Assembly (NCBI GenBank): GCA_002367375.1
Contig: DFBR01000196.1
Span: 4,166 to 10,091, forward strand
Direction of reading: 5' to 3'
Length of the DNA: 5,926 nucleotides
Source: Erythrobacter sp. UBA3075
GTDB lineage: Bacteria; Pseudomonadota; Alphaproteobacteria; Sphingomonadales; Sphingomonadaceae
The notes beneath the pieces are model-generated. The model saw only the letters and a list, made by a program, of their open reading frames with translations, had not been told where the DNA came from and ran no database searches. Positions 1-5,926 of the stretch are shown in pieces; the stretch's first letter is position 1, and every line of letters starts with the position of its first letter. The position numbers and the translations under genes were made by a program.

Positions 1-191
1 GCCACGGCTGCGGCAATCACCGACGCCTTGCGCGCCTCATCACGCACCGTATCGCGACTTGGTTTGATGCGAGCAGCCGCGCGCATATAGCCAAAGCGGC
101 GTTCGAGCAGTGCGACCAGCTCGCGATCAGTCGCATCGACCCCCGCCCGCACATCCTGCATGGTGGAGCAATCATCCGGCATTAGCGGCAT
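1..191 (-). CDS. Chorismate mutase, AroQ/PchB-type (partial, C-terminus cut by window edge)
   Basis: Reading the minus strand from the ATG at 191-189 gives an open frame to the left edge, 63 residues plus a partial codon. It begins MPLMPDDCSTMQDVRAGVDA. This is the first half of an all-helical AroQ-fold chorismate mutase, which converts chorismate to prephenate for Phe/Tyr synthesis in the cytosol. Recalled PchB (isochorismate pyruvate lyase) aligns without gaps: the P-x-D-C start and the active-site residues Arg14, Arg31, Lys42 and Arg53 match Arg15, Arg32, Lys43 and Arg54 here. No signal peptide is present. An AGGA at 206-203 (minus strand) lies 11 bases before the chosen start; Met4 and Met11 are too far from it. 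The gene begins 27 bases after the peptidase stop, so it is probably co-transcribed. Mutase activity is more likely than lyase, because no siderophore or salicylate genes are visible. The family call is firm; the exact reaction is inferred. Confidence 0.85.
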   Translation of the reverse strand, partial: MPLMPDDCSTMQDVRAGVDATDRELVALLERRFGYMRAAARIKPSRDTVRDEARKASVIAAAV

Positions 192-218
192 GGAAGTGTA
201 TGTCCTGGCTTTGGGGAC

Positions 219-2195
219 CTATTGGCCCAGATGTTCGGTCAAAAATTCGTCGATAGCCAAAAGCATGTTTCCGCGCACTTGGCCATGGTCGAGATAGTGA
301 TCGAAGCCTTCATATTCCACGTAACGCACAGTTGCGCCTGCATCCTCCAACCGGCTTTCCATCCGGCGCGACTGGAAATGCCCAACATTCATATCTTGTG
401 TCCCGTGGAACAGCAGGACAGGTGCCTGAAACCTGTCCGCGAAATTGGCTGGACTGCCTTCTTCAACATGCGGCCCATCGCCAATGAAGCGGCGGACGAC
501 CTGGAAATTGGTGTAAGGCCTTGCCTCCTCCACGACCAGTTCGAGATCAGTCACCGGCGCGATGGCGACCACGGCCTGGTAGAGCTCAGGGTCAACCACC
601 TGCGATTGCAGCGCGGCGTAACCACCATAGGACCAGCCCGCGATGCCCATGCGTTGCGGATCAGCGATCCCCTCTGCCACCAGCCAGCGTCCGGCATCAT
701 TCACGTCACCAACAGCAGTTTGCCATTGCTGGAAGCCGTTGCGGCCGAACCATGCTTCGCCATAGCCGGCAGAGCCGCGGAAGTTTGGTTGCAGCACGGC
801 ATAACCGCGCGCGGCAAAGAACTGCACGAGCCAGTCGAAACCCCATTCATCGCGCGAGCCCGGTCCGCCATGCGGCAGGACGATGGCCGGCATCGGACCC
901 TCGGCACCTTCCGGCATGGTCAGATATCCGGGAATCTGCGTTCCATCCGCTGCTGGAAAGGTAATTGGCCGCATCGGCACCATCGCGATTTCCATCAGCG
1001 GATCGCGCAAAGGCAGCAATGGCGAAAGCGAATTGGTCTCGCGCTCCAGCAGGTATGACATGCCCGGATCGACATCGCTTGAAGCGACGATGAGCAAGGT
1101 CTGCTCGTCTGCCGAGGCATCGACGATATCGATCAGCGGATTGCCCGGCAGAGCCGCCTGCAAACGCTGGGCGAGACTGGCAAAATCGGGATCGAGATAT
1201 TCGATCTGACGCTTTTCCGTAGCATAGCTGACGCCAACCACGCGGCGCTGGCGGCCTACCCGGATAAGCCTGTCGACATCGACATCGGTGCGCGCCAGAA
1301 CCTCCTCGCGCCGGGCCTCGTCATCCAGTGAGACACGGTAGAGCCCGGTAAAGCCATCCTCTTCCTGAAAGCCGTATGCGATATTGGCCGCGGCATTCAC
1401 AGCCACCGGGCTGAAACCTGCAAGCCCGCCTTCAAACCTGTGCCAGCTGCTCGAATTGGGCGTGCGATAGTAATATTCCACTTCCCCAGTCAGACGGCCA
1501 GCGCTGTTGATCGGACGTCGCACTTTCAGGCGAATATCCCCATGCTCATCCGCCACGTATCGCGTTGCATGTTCGTCGGCGTCCTCAACCGTCCTGCGCC
1601 GATTGCGCGTAACATCAACCGATTCCACGCCCAGCCCCGGATCATCATTACCGAGCCGCGTGCCGGCGGTGGTTTCCGCAAGGAATTCCCGGGTCATCAG
1701 GATGCGGTTTTCCTCACCCTCCACATCAAGCGCGAGCACGGTGCCGCCATCCTGATAAACACCATAGGAGCCGATCGACCGGCGCGATGTCAGCAGCCGC
1801 GGATCGGACCCATCGGTCCCGACCGAAAGCTGCCGGGTGAAGTAGACGGGCGTACTGCCATCGACCCGAGTGATGCCCACCGCTTGACACACCAGCCATT
1901 CATTGTTGGCCCAATCGCAATTGGTAAGCTCCGAATTGGCTTCGGTCAGGGCCAATAGTGCCTGTGGCTCTGCCGTGCCATTCAGATCGATGACATAGAG
2001 CATTTCGGTCGTGGCATTGTCGGACGTGAGATAGGCAATCTGATTGCCATCCGGCGACAGGCTGATGTCGAGGATTGTCGCGCGCGCACCAAACCGGGCC
2101 GCCATCTCTTCTGCGCCCATTTCCTGGGCAAGCACCGGGGTTGCTGCAACCATGGCGATCATGGCAGCAGTGTTTGCCAACATCCTGTTTTTCAT
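219..2195 (-). CDS. Exported S9 family peptidase (prolyl oligopeptidase-like, alpha/beta hydrolase)
   Basis: This 658-residue serine peptidase probably trims proline-containing or other short peptides in the periplasm. Residues 1-23 form a signal peptide (basic start, Ala/Met-rich core, VLA before Gln24). Residues about 40-400 look like a beta-propeller, with a PD40-type LSPDGNQIAYL at 46-56. The C-terminal alpha/beta-hydrolase domain, about 410-658, carries HGGPG (442-446), the nucleophile elbow GWSYGGY with Ser522, Asp601 in HGTQDMNV, and His633 in the FDH motif, so the triad is complete. The length is normal for bacterial S9 enzymes. The start is fixed by the signal peptide and by a strong Shine-Dalgarno, AGGAGGG, at 2205-2199. 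The only cysteines are Cys93 and Cys103, which could form a disulfide after export. It follows tgt by about 32 bases. The subfamily (dipeptidyl- or acylaminoacyl-peptidase-like) and the substrate cannot be read from sequence alone. Confidence 0.93.
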   Translation of the reverse strand: MKNRMLANTAAMIAMVAATPVLAQEMGAEEMAARFGARATILDISLSPDGNQIAYLTSDNATTEMLYVIDLNGTAEPQALLALTEANSELTNCDWANNEWLVCQAVGITRVDGSTPVYFTRQLSVGTDGSDPRLLTSRRSIGSYGVYQDGGTVLALDVEGEENRILMTREFLAETTAGTRLGNDDPGLGVESVDVTRNRRRTVEDADEHATRYVADEHGDIRLKVRRPINSAGRLTGEVEYYYRTPNSSSWHRFEGGLAGFSPVAVNAAANIAYGFQEEDGFTGLYRVSLDDEARREEVLARTDVDVDRLIRVGRQRRVVGVSYATEKRQIEYLDPDFASLAQRLQAALPGNPLIDIVDASADEQTLLIVASSDVDPGMSYLLERETNSLSPLLPLRDPLMEIAMVPMRPITFPAADGTQIPGYLTMPEGAEGPMPAIVLPHGGPGSRDEWGFDWLVQFFAARGYAVLQPNFRGSAGYGEAWFGRNGFQQWQTAVGDVNDAGRWLVAEGIADPQRMGIAGWSYGGYAALQSQVVDPELYQAVVAIAPVTDLELVVEEARPYTNFQVVRRFIGDGPHVEEGSPANFADRFQAPVLLFHGTQDMNVGHFQSRRMESRLEDAGATVRYVEYEGFDHYLDHGQVRGNMLLAIDEFLTEHLGQ

Positions 2196-2213
2196 AGTCC
2201 CTCCTGAATTGAG
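2195..2213 (-). repeat. 19-base imperfect direct repeat, copy B (peptidase start region)
   Basis: On the minus strand this reads CTCAATTCAGGAGGGACTA and matches copy A at 2244-2262 in 17 of 19 positions. The two differences are G here against A there. Both Gs are part of the AGGAGGG Shine-Dalgarno of the peptidase, and the last base is the A of its ATG. Similarity stops abruptly on both sides. Confidence 0.75.
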
Positions 2214-2215
2214 GG
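2199..2215 (-). promoter_or_regulatory. Shine-Dalgarno of the S9 peptidase inside a small hairpin
   Basis: The transcript reads CCCTC (2215-2211), loop AATTCAG, GAGGG (2203-2199), then ACT and the ATG. The 5-bp stem is perfect and mostly G-C. Its 3' arm is the core of the AGGAGGG ribosome-binding site (2205-2199), which sits 3-4 bases from the start codon. If it folds, it would hide the site. It is too short, and lacks the following U-run, to be a terminator. The Shine-Dalgarno itself is certain; the regulatory role of the hairpin is a guess. Confidence 0.5.
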
Positions 2216-2227
2216 TACTAGATCACA

Positions 2228-3367
2228 TCAGGTCGGCGATGTGTAGTCTCTTCTGAATTGAGCAGCGAATTTCGCGAAAACGCCCTCGCTGATTGCATCG
2301 CGCATCGCTTGCATCAAGTTTTGGTAAAAGGACAGATTGTGCTCGGTCACCAGCATGGAGCCGAGGATCTCGCCGCTCTTCTGCAAATGGTGGAGGTAAG
2401 CGCGCGAATAGCCGGTGCAGGTCGGGCATGGGCAGCGCGGATCAAGCGGTCCTGAATCCTCGGCATGGCGAGCATTGCGCAGATTGACCGGGCCGTTCCA
2501 AGTGAAGGCCTGACCATTGCGGCCAGACCTTGTGGGCAGCACGCAATCGAACATGTCGACACCGCGTTCCACCGCGCCGACCAAATCATCGGGCTTGCCC
2601 ACGCCCATCAAATAGCGCGGCGCATCTTCGGGCAGCATTGCGGGCGCATAATCGAGCACGCTGAACATGGCCTCCTGCCCCTCGCCCACGGCCAGCCCGC
2701 CAATGGCATAGCCATCAAAGCCGATATCGCGCAGTGCCTCCGCCGAACGCGCGCGAAGCCCTTCATCAAGAGCGCCTTGCTGGATGCCGAACAGCGCTGC
2801 ATTGGCAGCATGGTCGCCGCCCGCATCAAACGCATCGCGGCTGCGCTGCGCCCAGCGCATGGACAGTTCCATGCTGGCCTCGATTTCCGCCATCGGACGG
2901 TCAGCGCGGGGGCATTCATCGAAGGCCATCACGATATCGCTGCCCAGCAGGCGCTGTATTTCCATCGAGCGTTCAGGCGTCAGCATGTGTTTGGAGCCAT
3001 CAATATGACTGCGAAACTCCACGCCTTTCTCAGTCAGCTTGCGCAAATCGGACAGGCTCATCACCTGATAGCCGCCGCTATCGGTCAGAATCGGGCGGTT
3101 CCAGCGCATGAATTTGTGCAGGCCGCCAAGCCGCGCCACCCGCTCCGCACCGGGGCGCAGCATCAAATGGTAAGTATTGCCGAGAATGATGTCCGCACCA
3201 GTGGCGCGCACATCCTCCACCTTCATCGCCTTGACCGTCGCTGCCGTGCCCACAGGCATAAAGGCAGGCGTGCGAATGGTGCCACGCCGCATGGCGATCT
3301 GGCCAGTGCGCGCACGTCCGTCCGTCGCCTTGACGGAATACTCAAATCGGGGGTTCTTAGAAGCCAT
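2228..3367 (-). CDS. tgt: Queuine/preQ1 tRNA-ribosyltransferase (tRNA-guanine transglycosylase)
   Basis: Tgt swaps guanine-34 for preQ1 in the anticodon of tRNAs for Asp, Asn, His and Tyr, the committed tRNA step of queuosine synthesis, in the cytosol. The 379-residue protein has the full-length bacterial form. Asp96 in TDSGGYQV is the acid/base residue (Asp102 in Zymomonas numbering). Asp150 in FDEC and Gln197 bind the base. Asp274 in [10 protein letters not shown] is the nucleophile (Asp280). The zinc site is Cys312, Cys314, Cys317 and His343. All key residues are present. The N-terminal sequence up to [17 protein letters not shown] supports the ATG at 3367. That start has no purine-rich Shine-Dalgarno before it and overlaps the DUF481 gene by 11 bases, which suggests translational coupling. 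queA, often adjacent to tgt in other bacteria, is not in the window. A short tail (TSPT) follows the conserved FRRDY end. Confidence 0.98.
   Translation of the reverse strand: MASKNPRFEYSVKATDGRARTGQIAMRRGTIRTPAFMPVGTAATVKAMKVEDVRATGADIILGNTYHLMLRPGAERVARLGGLHKFMRWNRPILTDSGGYQVMSLSDLRKLTEKGVEFRSHIDGSKHMLTPERSMEIQRLLGSDIVMAFDECPRADRPMAEIEASMELSMRWAQRSRDAFDAGGDHAANAALFGIQQGALDEGLRARSAEALRDIGFDGYAIGGLAVGEGQEAMFSVLDYAPAMLPEDAPRYLMGVGKPDDLVGAVERGVDMFDCVLPTRSGRNGQAFTWNGPVNLRNARHAEDSGPLDPRCPCPTCTGYSRAYLHHLQKSGEILGSMLVTEHNLSFYQNLMQAMRDAISEGVFAKFAAQFRRDYTSPT
2244..2262 (-). repeat. 19-base imperfect direct repeat, copy A (inside 3' end of tgt)
   Basis: On the minus strand this reads CTCAATTCAGAAGAGACTA, 49 bases upstream of copy B. 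It lies in the tgt reading frame and covers Gln370-Phe-Arg-Arg-Asp-Tyr375. The two arginines (372, 373) are encoded AGA AGA. By hand check these are the only AGA codons among the 35 Arg codons of tgt; the others are CGN except one AGG at Arg280. Confidence 0.75.
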
Positions 3368-4322
3368 AGATCAAAGAAAATCGCGTGACGGTGTCGGTGC
3401 TGACGGAGCCTTCGGGCGGATTGCTGTCATATTCAATGGTCCACGATAGCCGCGCGCTAAGACTGTCGATGATACTCGCCTCAACCCCGGTGACAGCGCT
3501 GAGGCTAGTGTTCGACCCATCGACAATCAGGAGCGCCTCCCCGCCAGTTTCCACGGTGGAGTTGGCGTCCTGCGTCAATTTGATCGAGTCTGACAATTGC
3601 CAGTCAAAATCCAGCCCGAACAGGCCAGCGAGTCGGCTGCTGGTGCCGCCATCGACGAATTCGGTCACGCGATAGGCGGGGCCAGCCTTGATGGAGAGCT
3701 CCATCGCATCGGTGTCGATTACGCGGTAGCCAAGGCCGCCGGAGACAGCGTAGCGCGCGGAAAATCCCTGCTGCGTGTTGCGCTCAAACTGCGTGAGGCC
3801 AAAGGCGAACAGGCGTTCATTGATCTGATAGCGCGGTTCGTAGCGGGCCAGTATCTGTTCGCGTGAGGTCACGCCGTCGGTGCGGCGGAAATCGCCTGAC
3901 AGGCGCAGGCGGTGCTCCCAATCGATACCCTCGCGCTCCAGCTCCAACGCGGCGGTGATGCCGACTTCATCGGTGTTGCCCGATGCCTGGAAACCGCCAA
4001 TCTGACCCTGCCCACCCCAATTGCCGAACAGGCCAGCTGAACGGATCGCTTCCTCTTCAGCCGCAGCGGCCTCAGTTGCGAGCAGGGTCTGCTGCGCCTG
4101 ATAGGCGGCCACCATGGCGTCAATCTCAGCGGCGCTATCGGGAAAAGCCGTACGCGCGGCTTCCACCACTGCGTCAACATCATCGGTATCGCCATTCGCA
4201 ATCGCGGCGTCGATCATCGCCCGCGCAGCATCCGGCAAGTTTGCACCTTCGGTCGCCTCCTGCGCGGTGGCCGGAGTTGCAACGGCCAGCATTGTAGCGC
4301 CAATTAGTGTCCGAAGTCTCAT
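3357..4322 (-). CDS. DUF481 (YdiY-like) outer-membrane beta-barrel protein
   Basis: This 321-residue secreted protein has a signal peptide at 1-20 (cleavage after ATA, before Gln21). Residues about 28-95 are an Ala/Asp/Glu-rich, probably helical region with no cysteine, so it is not a lipoprotein. From about residue 98 ([18 protein letters not shown]) to the end, alternating strand-like segments with aromatic girdles match the DUF481 barrel. That family is described as putative salt-induced outer-membrane protein, function unknown. The last residue is Phe in SLIYGF, the usual terminal signal for the BAM insertion machinery. E. coli YdiY is shorter, and the extra length here is the N-terminal helical part. 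The gene starts about 18 bases after the permease stop, with a weak AGG six bases before the ATG, and its TAA lies inside the tgt coding sequence. A role as outer-membrane partner of the ABC exporter is only suggested by position. Confidence 0.88.
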   Translation of the reverse strand: MRLRTLIGATMLAVATPATAQEATEGANLPDAARAMIDAAIANGDTDDVDAVVEAARTAFPDSAAEIDAMVAAYQAQQTLLATEAAAAEEEAIRSAGLFGNWGGQGQIGGFQASGNTDEVGITAALELEREGIDWEHRLRLSGDFRRTDGVTSREQILARYEPRYQINERLFAFGLTQFERNTQQGFSARYAVSGGLGYRVIDTDAMELSIKAGPAYRVTEFVDGGTSSRLAGLFGLDFDWQLSDSIKLTQDANSTVETGGEALLIVDGSNTSLSAVTGVEASIIDSLSARLSWTIEYDSNPPEGSVSTDTVTRFSLIYGF

Positions 4323-4340
4323 CCCACGCCTGCTAACGTG

Positions 4341-5114
4341 TCACTCGCGCAACCGCCAGCCCGTCTTGAATATCCATGCGATGATCCCGATGCAAATCAT
4401 CAGGAACGTCAGTGTGAAGCCAAGCGACACCAGAATTGGGAAATCGGAGGTACCGAGGAACGTCCAGCGCAGGCCGTTGACCAGATAGACCACCGGATTG
4501 ATCATGGCGACGGTCTGCCATGGCTCGGGCAGGACACTGATGGGATAGAACGTACCGCCAAGGAATGTCAGCGGCATCAGGATCAGCAAAGGCACAATCT
4601 GCAGCTTCTCAAACCCGTTCGCCCACAGCCCGATGATAAATCCGAGTAACGAAAAGCTCGCGGCCACCAGCAGTATAAAACCGAAGGCGTAGAACGGATG
4701 GACGATCTCGTAATCGATAATCAGCGCTGCTGTGCCGAGAATAATCGCCGCCAGGATCAACGATTTGACCGCCGCAGCTCCAACAAAGCCGATCAGCGTC
4801 TCCGCCACGCCCACGGGCGCAGACAGCAGTTCGTAAATCGCGCCGGTGAATTTGGGCATATATATGCCGAAGCTGGCATTGCTGGTGCTTTCGGAAAGCA
4901 GAGTGAGCATCAACAGTCCGGGAATGATAAATGCACCGTAATCAACGCCGCCGGGCAGCTCCATTCGGCTGCCGATAGCTGCGCCAAATACCACTAGATA
5001 GAGCGATGTCGTGATGACCGGCGACAGGATCGAGCCGAAGATCGTGCGAAACATCCGCATCATCTCGTGCTTGAAGATCGCCACCGCGCCGCGCAGGTTC
5101 AGTCCGCCGCTCAT
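4341..5114 (-). CDS. ABC-2 type transporter permease (YadH-like)
   Basis: This is the inner-membrane subunit of an exporter, 257 residues, close to the usual size of the YadH/NodJ group. Hydrophobic segments at about 28-48, 58-78, 108-133, 140-163, 171-190 and 227-249 give the expected six membrane spans. The stretch TFLGGTFYPISVLPEPW (183-199) and the following INPVVYLVNGLRW are hallmark ABC-2 permease sequences. The cytosolic loop around YELLSAPVG (94-102) probably contacts the ATPase. The start codon overlaps the ATPase stop in an ATGA arrangement, and a GGAGG Shine-Dalgarno at 5126-5122 lies inside the ATPase 3' end, 7 bases away, so the two subunits are coupled and probably made in equal amounts. 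The substrate is unknown: family relatives export polysaccharide, lipo-oligosaccharide or drugs, and nothing here decides between them. Confidence 0.95.
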   Translation of the reverse strand: MSGGLNLRGAVAIFKHEMMRMFRTIFGSILSPVITTSLYLVVFGAAIGSRMELPGGVDYGAFIIPGLLMLTLLSESTSNASFGIYMPKFTGAIYELLSAPVGVAETLIGFVGAAAVKSLILAAIILGTAALIIDYEIVHPFYAFGFILLVAASFSLLGFIIGLWANGFEKLQIVPLLILMPLTFLGGTFYPISVLPEPWQTVAMINPVVYLVNGLRWTFLGTSDFPILVSLGFTLTFLMICIGIIAWIFKTGWRLRE

Positions 5115-5926
5115 ACCGCCGCCTCCGCCGGTTTGTCCTCGACAAGATCGACGAAGATATCCTCCAGCGTGCTGTCGCGGATATCGAGACCGGTAAATGT
5201 CACACCCTCGCGCGCCATCAGCTGCGCCAATTCCGCCACCTCGCGCTTGCCCTTCCCCGTGCCGTCGCCACCGCGATAGACCAGGCAGGTGCCTTCCTGC
5301 TCCAGATGCAACGGATAGCCTGACAGCGCGTCCGGCACGCCGTCCAGCGGTTCAGCCAGCTCAAAATGCGCCTCGGTCCGGCCCAGCTTGGCCATGATCG
5401 CGTTCTTGTCATCGACCAGCAGGATCTTCCCCTTGTTGATGACGCCCACACGATCAGCCATTTCCTCGGCCTCCTCGATGTAATGGGTGGTGAGAATAAT
5501 CGTGACGCCGCGCTCGCGCAGGGCATCAATCTGCCGCCACATATCGCGCCGCAATTCAACATCGACACCCGCAGTGGGTTCATCGAGAAACAACAGGTCG
5601 GGGTCGTGCGACAGCGCCTTGGCGATCATCACCCGGCGCTTCATCCCGCCCGAAAGTTCGCGGATTTGCACATCGCGCTTGTCCCACAGGCTGAGGCTCT
5701 TGAGCACTTCCTCGATCCGCGCCTCGTCCGGCGGGCAGCCGAACATTCCGCGCGAATAACGCACCTGGCGGATCACCTTGTCGAACATGTCGAAGCTGAG
5801 TTCCTGCGGCACCAGCCCGATCCGCATGCGCGCCTCTTTCCAATGACGGCCGGTATCCATGCCGAAAGCGGAAATTGCCCCGCCGGTCGGGCGCACCAAG
5901 CCGCACACAGCTCCGATCAACGTGGT
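5111..5926 (-). CDS. ABC transporter ATP-binding protein (YadG-like), 5' end outside window
   Basis: This is the nucleotide-binding subunit that powers the adjacent permease. The frame is open to the right edge: 271 residues are visible, starting at the Thr-Thr that normally ends Walker A (GKTT). Numbered from there, the Q-loop is Gln41 in GLVPQE, the ABC signature LSGGMKRR is at 91-98, Walker B LLFLDE is at 111-116 followed by PTAGVD, and the H-loop is His148 in TTHYIEEAEEMADR. The C-terminal part ends with the TLEDIFV motif typical of ATPases paired with ABC-2 permeases. The combination SGGMKRR, MIAKAL and GVDVELRR is close to E. coli YadG. A TTG at 5920-5918 falls within the conserved Walker A region and is not the real start, so the true start lies beyond 5926. 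All ATPase motifs that can be seen are intact. Confidence 0.96.
   Translation of the reverse strand, partial: TTLIGAVCGLVRPTGGAISAFGMDTGRHWKEARMRIGLVPQELSFDMFDKVIRQVRYSRGMFGCPPDEARIEEVLKSLSLWDKRDVQIRELSGGMKRRVMIAKALSHDPDLLFLDEPTAGVDVELRRDMWRQIDALRERGVTIILTTHYIEEAEEMADRVGVINKGKILLVDDKNAIMAKLGRTEAHFELAEPLDGVPDALSGYPLHLEQEGTCLVYRGGDGTGKGKREVAELAQLMAREGVTFTGLDIRDSTLEDIFVDLVEDKPAEAAV

Noticed and set aside
202..218. Small hairpin GTCC/GGAC between the peptidase stop and the chorismate mutase start
   Set aside because: The stem is only 4 bp, with a 9-base loop and no U-run, so it is too weak to call a terminator or a regulatory element.
222..1058. Open frame of 278 codons on the plus strand opposite the S9 peptidase catalytic domain
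   Set aside because: It is antisense to conserved catalytic motifs. No family is recognisable in it, so it is a shadow of the real gene.
2265..2279. Overlapping palindromes GCGAATTTCGC and TTTCGCGAAA near the 3' end of tgt
   Set aside because: They are explained by codons for the conserved Phe-Ala-Lys-Phe-Ala segment of Tgt, with no poly-U tract and no position suggesting a terminator.
2465..3388. Long open frame of 307 codons on the plus strand opposite tgt
   Set aside because: It mirrors the conserved tgt gene in a GC-rich genome. The translation has no recognisable domain and is His/Ala/Arg-rich, as expected from reversed codons.
4855..4868. Perfect 14-bp palindrome GGCATATATATGCC inside the permease gene
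   Set aside because: It encodes Gly-Ile-Tyr-Met-Pro in frame in a conserved region. One palindrome of this length about every few windows is expected by chance, and no promoter or operator context is visible.
5918..5920. TTG as possible start of the ABC ATPase
   Set aside because: The codons before it encode Thr-Thr, the end of Walker A, and a functional ATPase needs the whole P-loop, so the gene continues past the window edge.
1..5926. Search for a new defence, mobile or CRISPR-like system
   Set aside because: All six genes belong to known families with intact motifs. No repeats of array type, transposase, integrase, tRNA or attachment site was seen.

Overview
The window is a densely packed stretch of a bacterial chromosome. 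All six recognisable genes lie on the minus strand, so transcription runs from the right edge towards position 1. The base composition is GC-rich, with Arg codons almost all CGN. The proteins look alphaproteobacterial: a sphingomonad-type S9 peptidase, a Tgt that can be matched position by position with the Zymomonas enzyme from memory, and a DUF481 protein with an Ala-rich helical leader. Sphingomonadales, probably near Erythrobacteraceae, is the best guess; this is inference from sequence style, not a search result.

Layout in transcription order (right to left): (1) 5926-5111, an ABC exporter ATPase whose 5' end, including most of Walker A, lies outside the window; (2) 5114-4341, its ABC-2 type permease, joined by a 4-base ATGA overlap; (3) 4322-3357, a secreted DUF481 outer-membrane beta-barrel protein; (4) 3367-2228, tgt, tRNA-guanine transglycosylase, overlapping the DUF481 gene by 11 bases; (5) 2195-219, an exported S9 family peptidase; (6) 191-1, the N-terminal part of an AroQ/PchB-type chorismate mutase, cut by the left edge. 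Junctions are -4, 17-18, -11, about 32 and about 27 bases, so a single operon is likely. No terminator, RNA gene, mobile element, CRISPR array or gene-free stretch over 300 bases was seen.

Working together: the ABC pair should export an unknown substrate across the inner membrane. The DUF481 protein should sit in the outer membrane and the S9 peptidase in the periplasm or outside, giving an envelope-oriented group. Tgt (queuosine in tRNA) and chorismate mutase (aromatic amino acids) are cytosolic housekeeping enzymes with no obvious functional link to it. Every gene belongs to a known family, and I see no convincing new multi-gene system.

The most unusual signal is at the nucleotide level. 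A 19-base direct repeat (17/19 identical, 49 bases apart) has one copy covering the Shine-Dalgarno and start codon of the peptidase. The other copy lies inside the 3' end of tgt, where it encodes the only two AGA arginine codons of that gene, in tandem.
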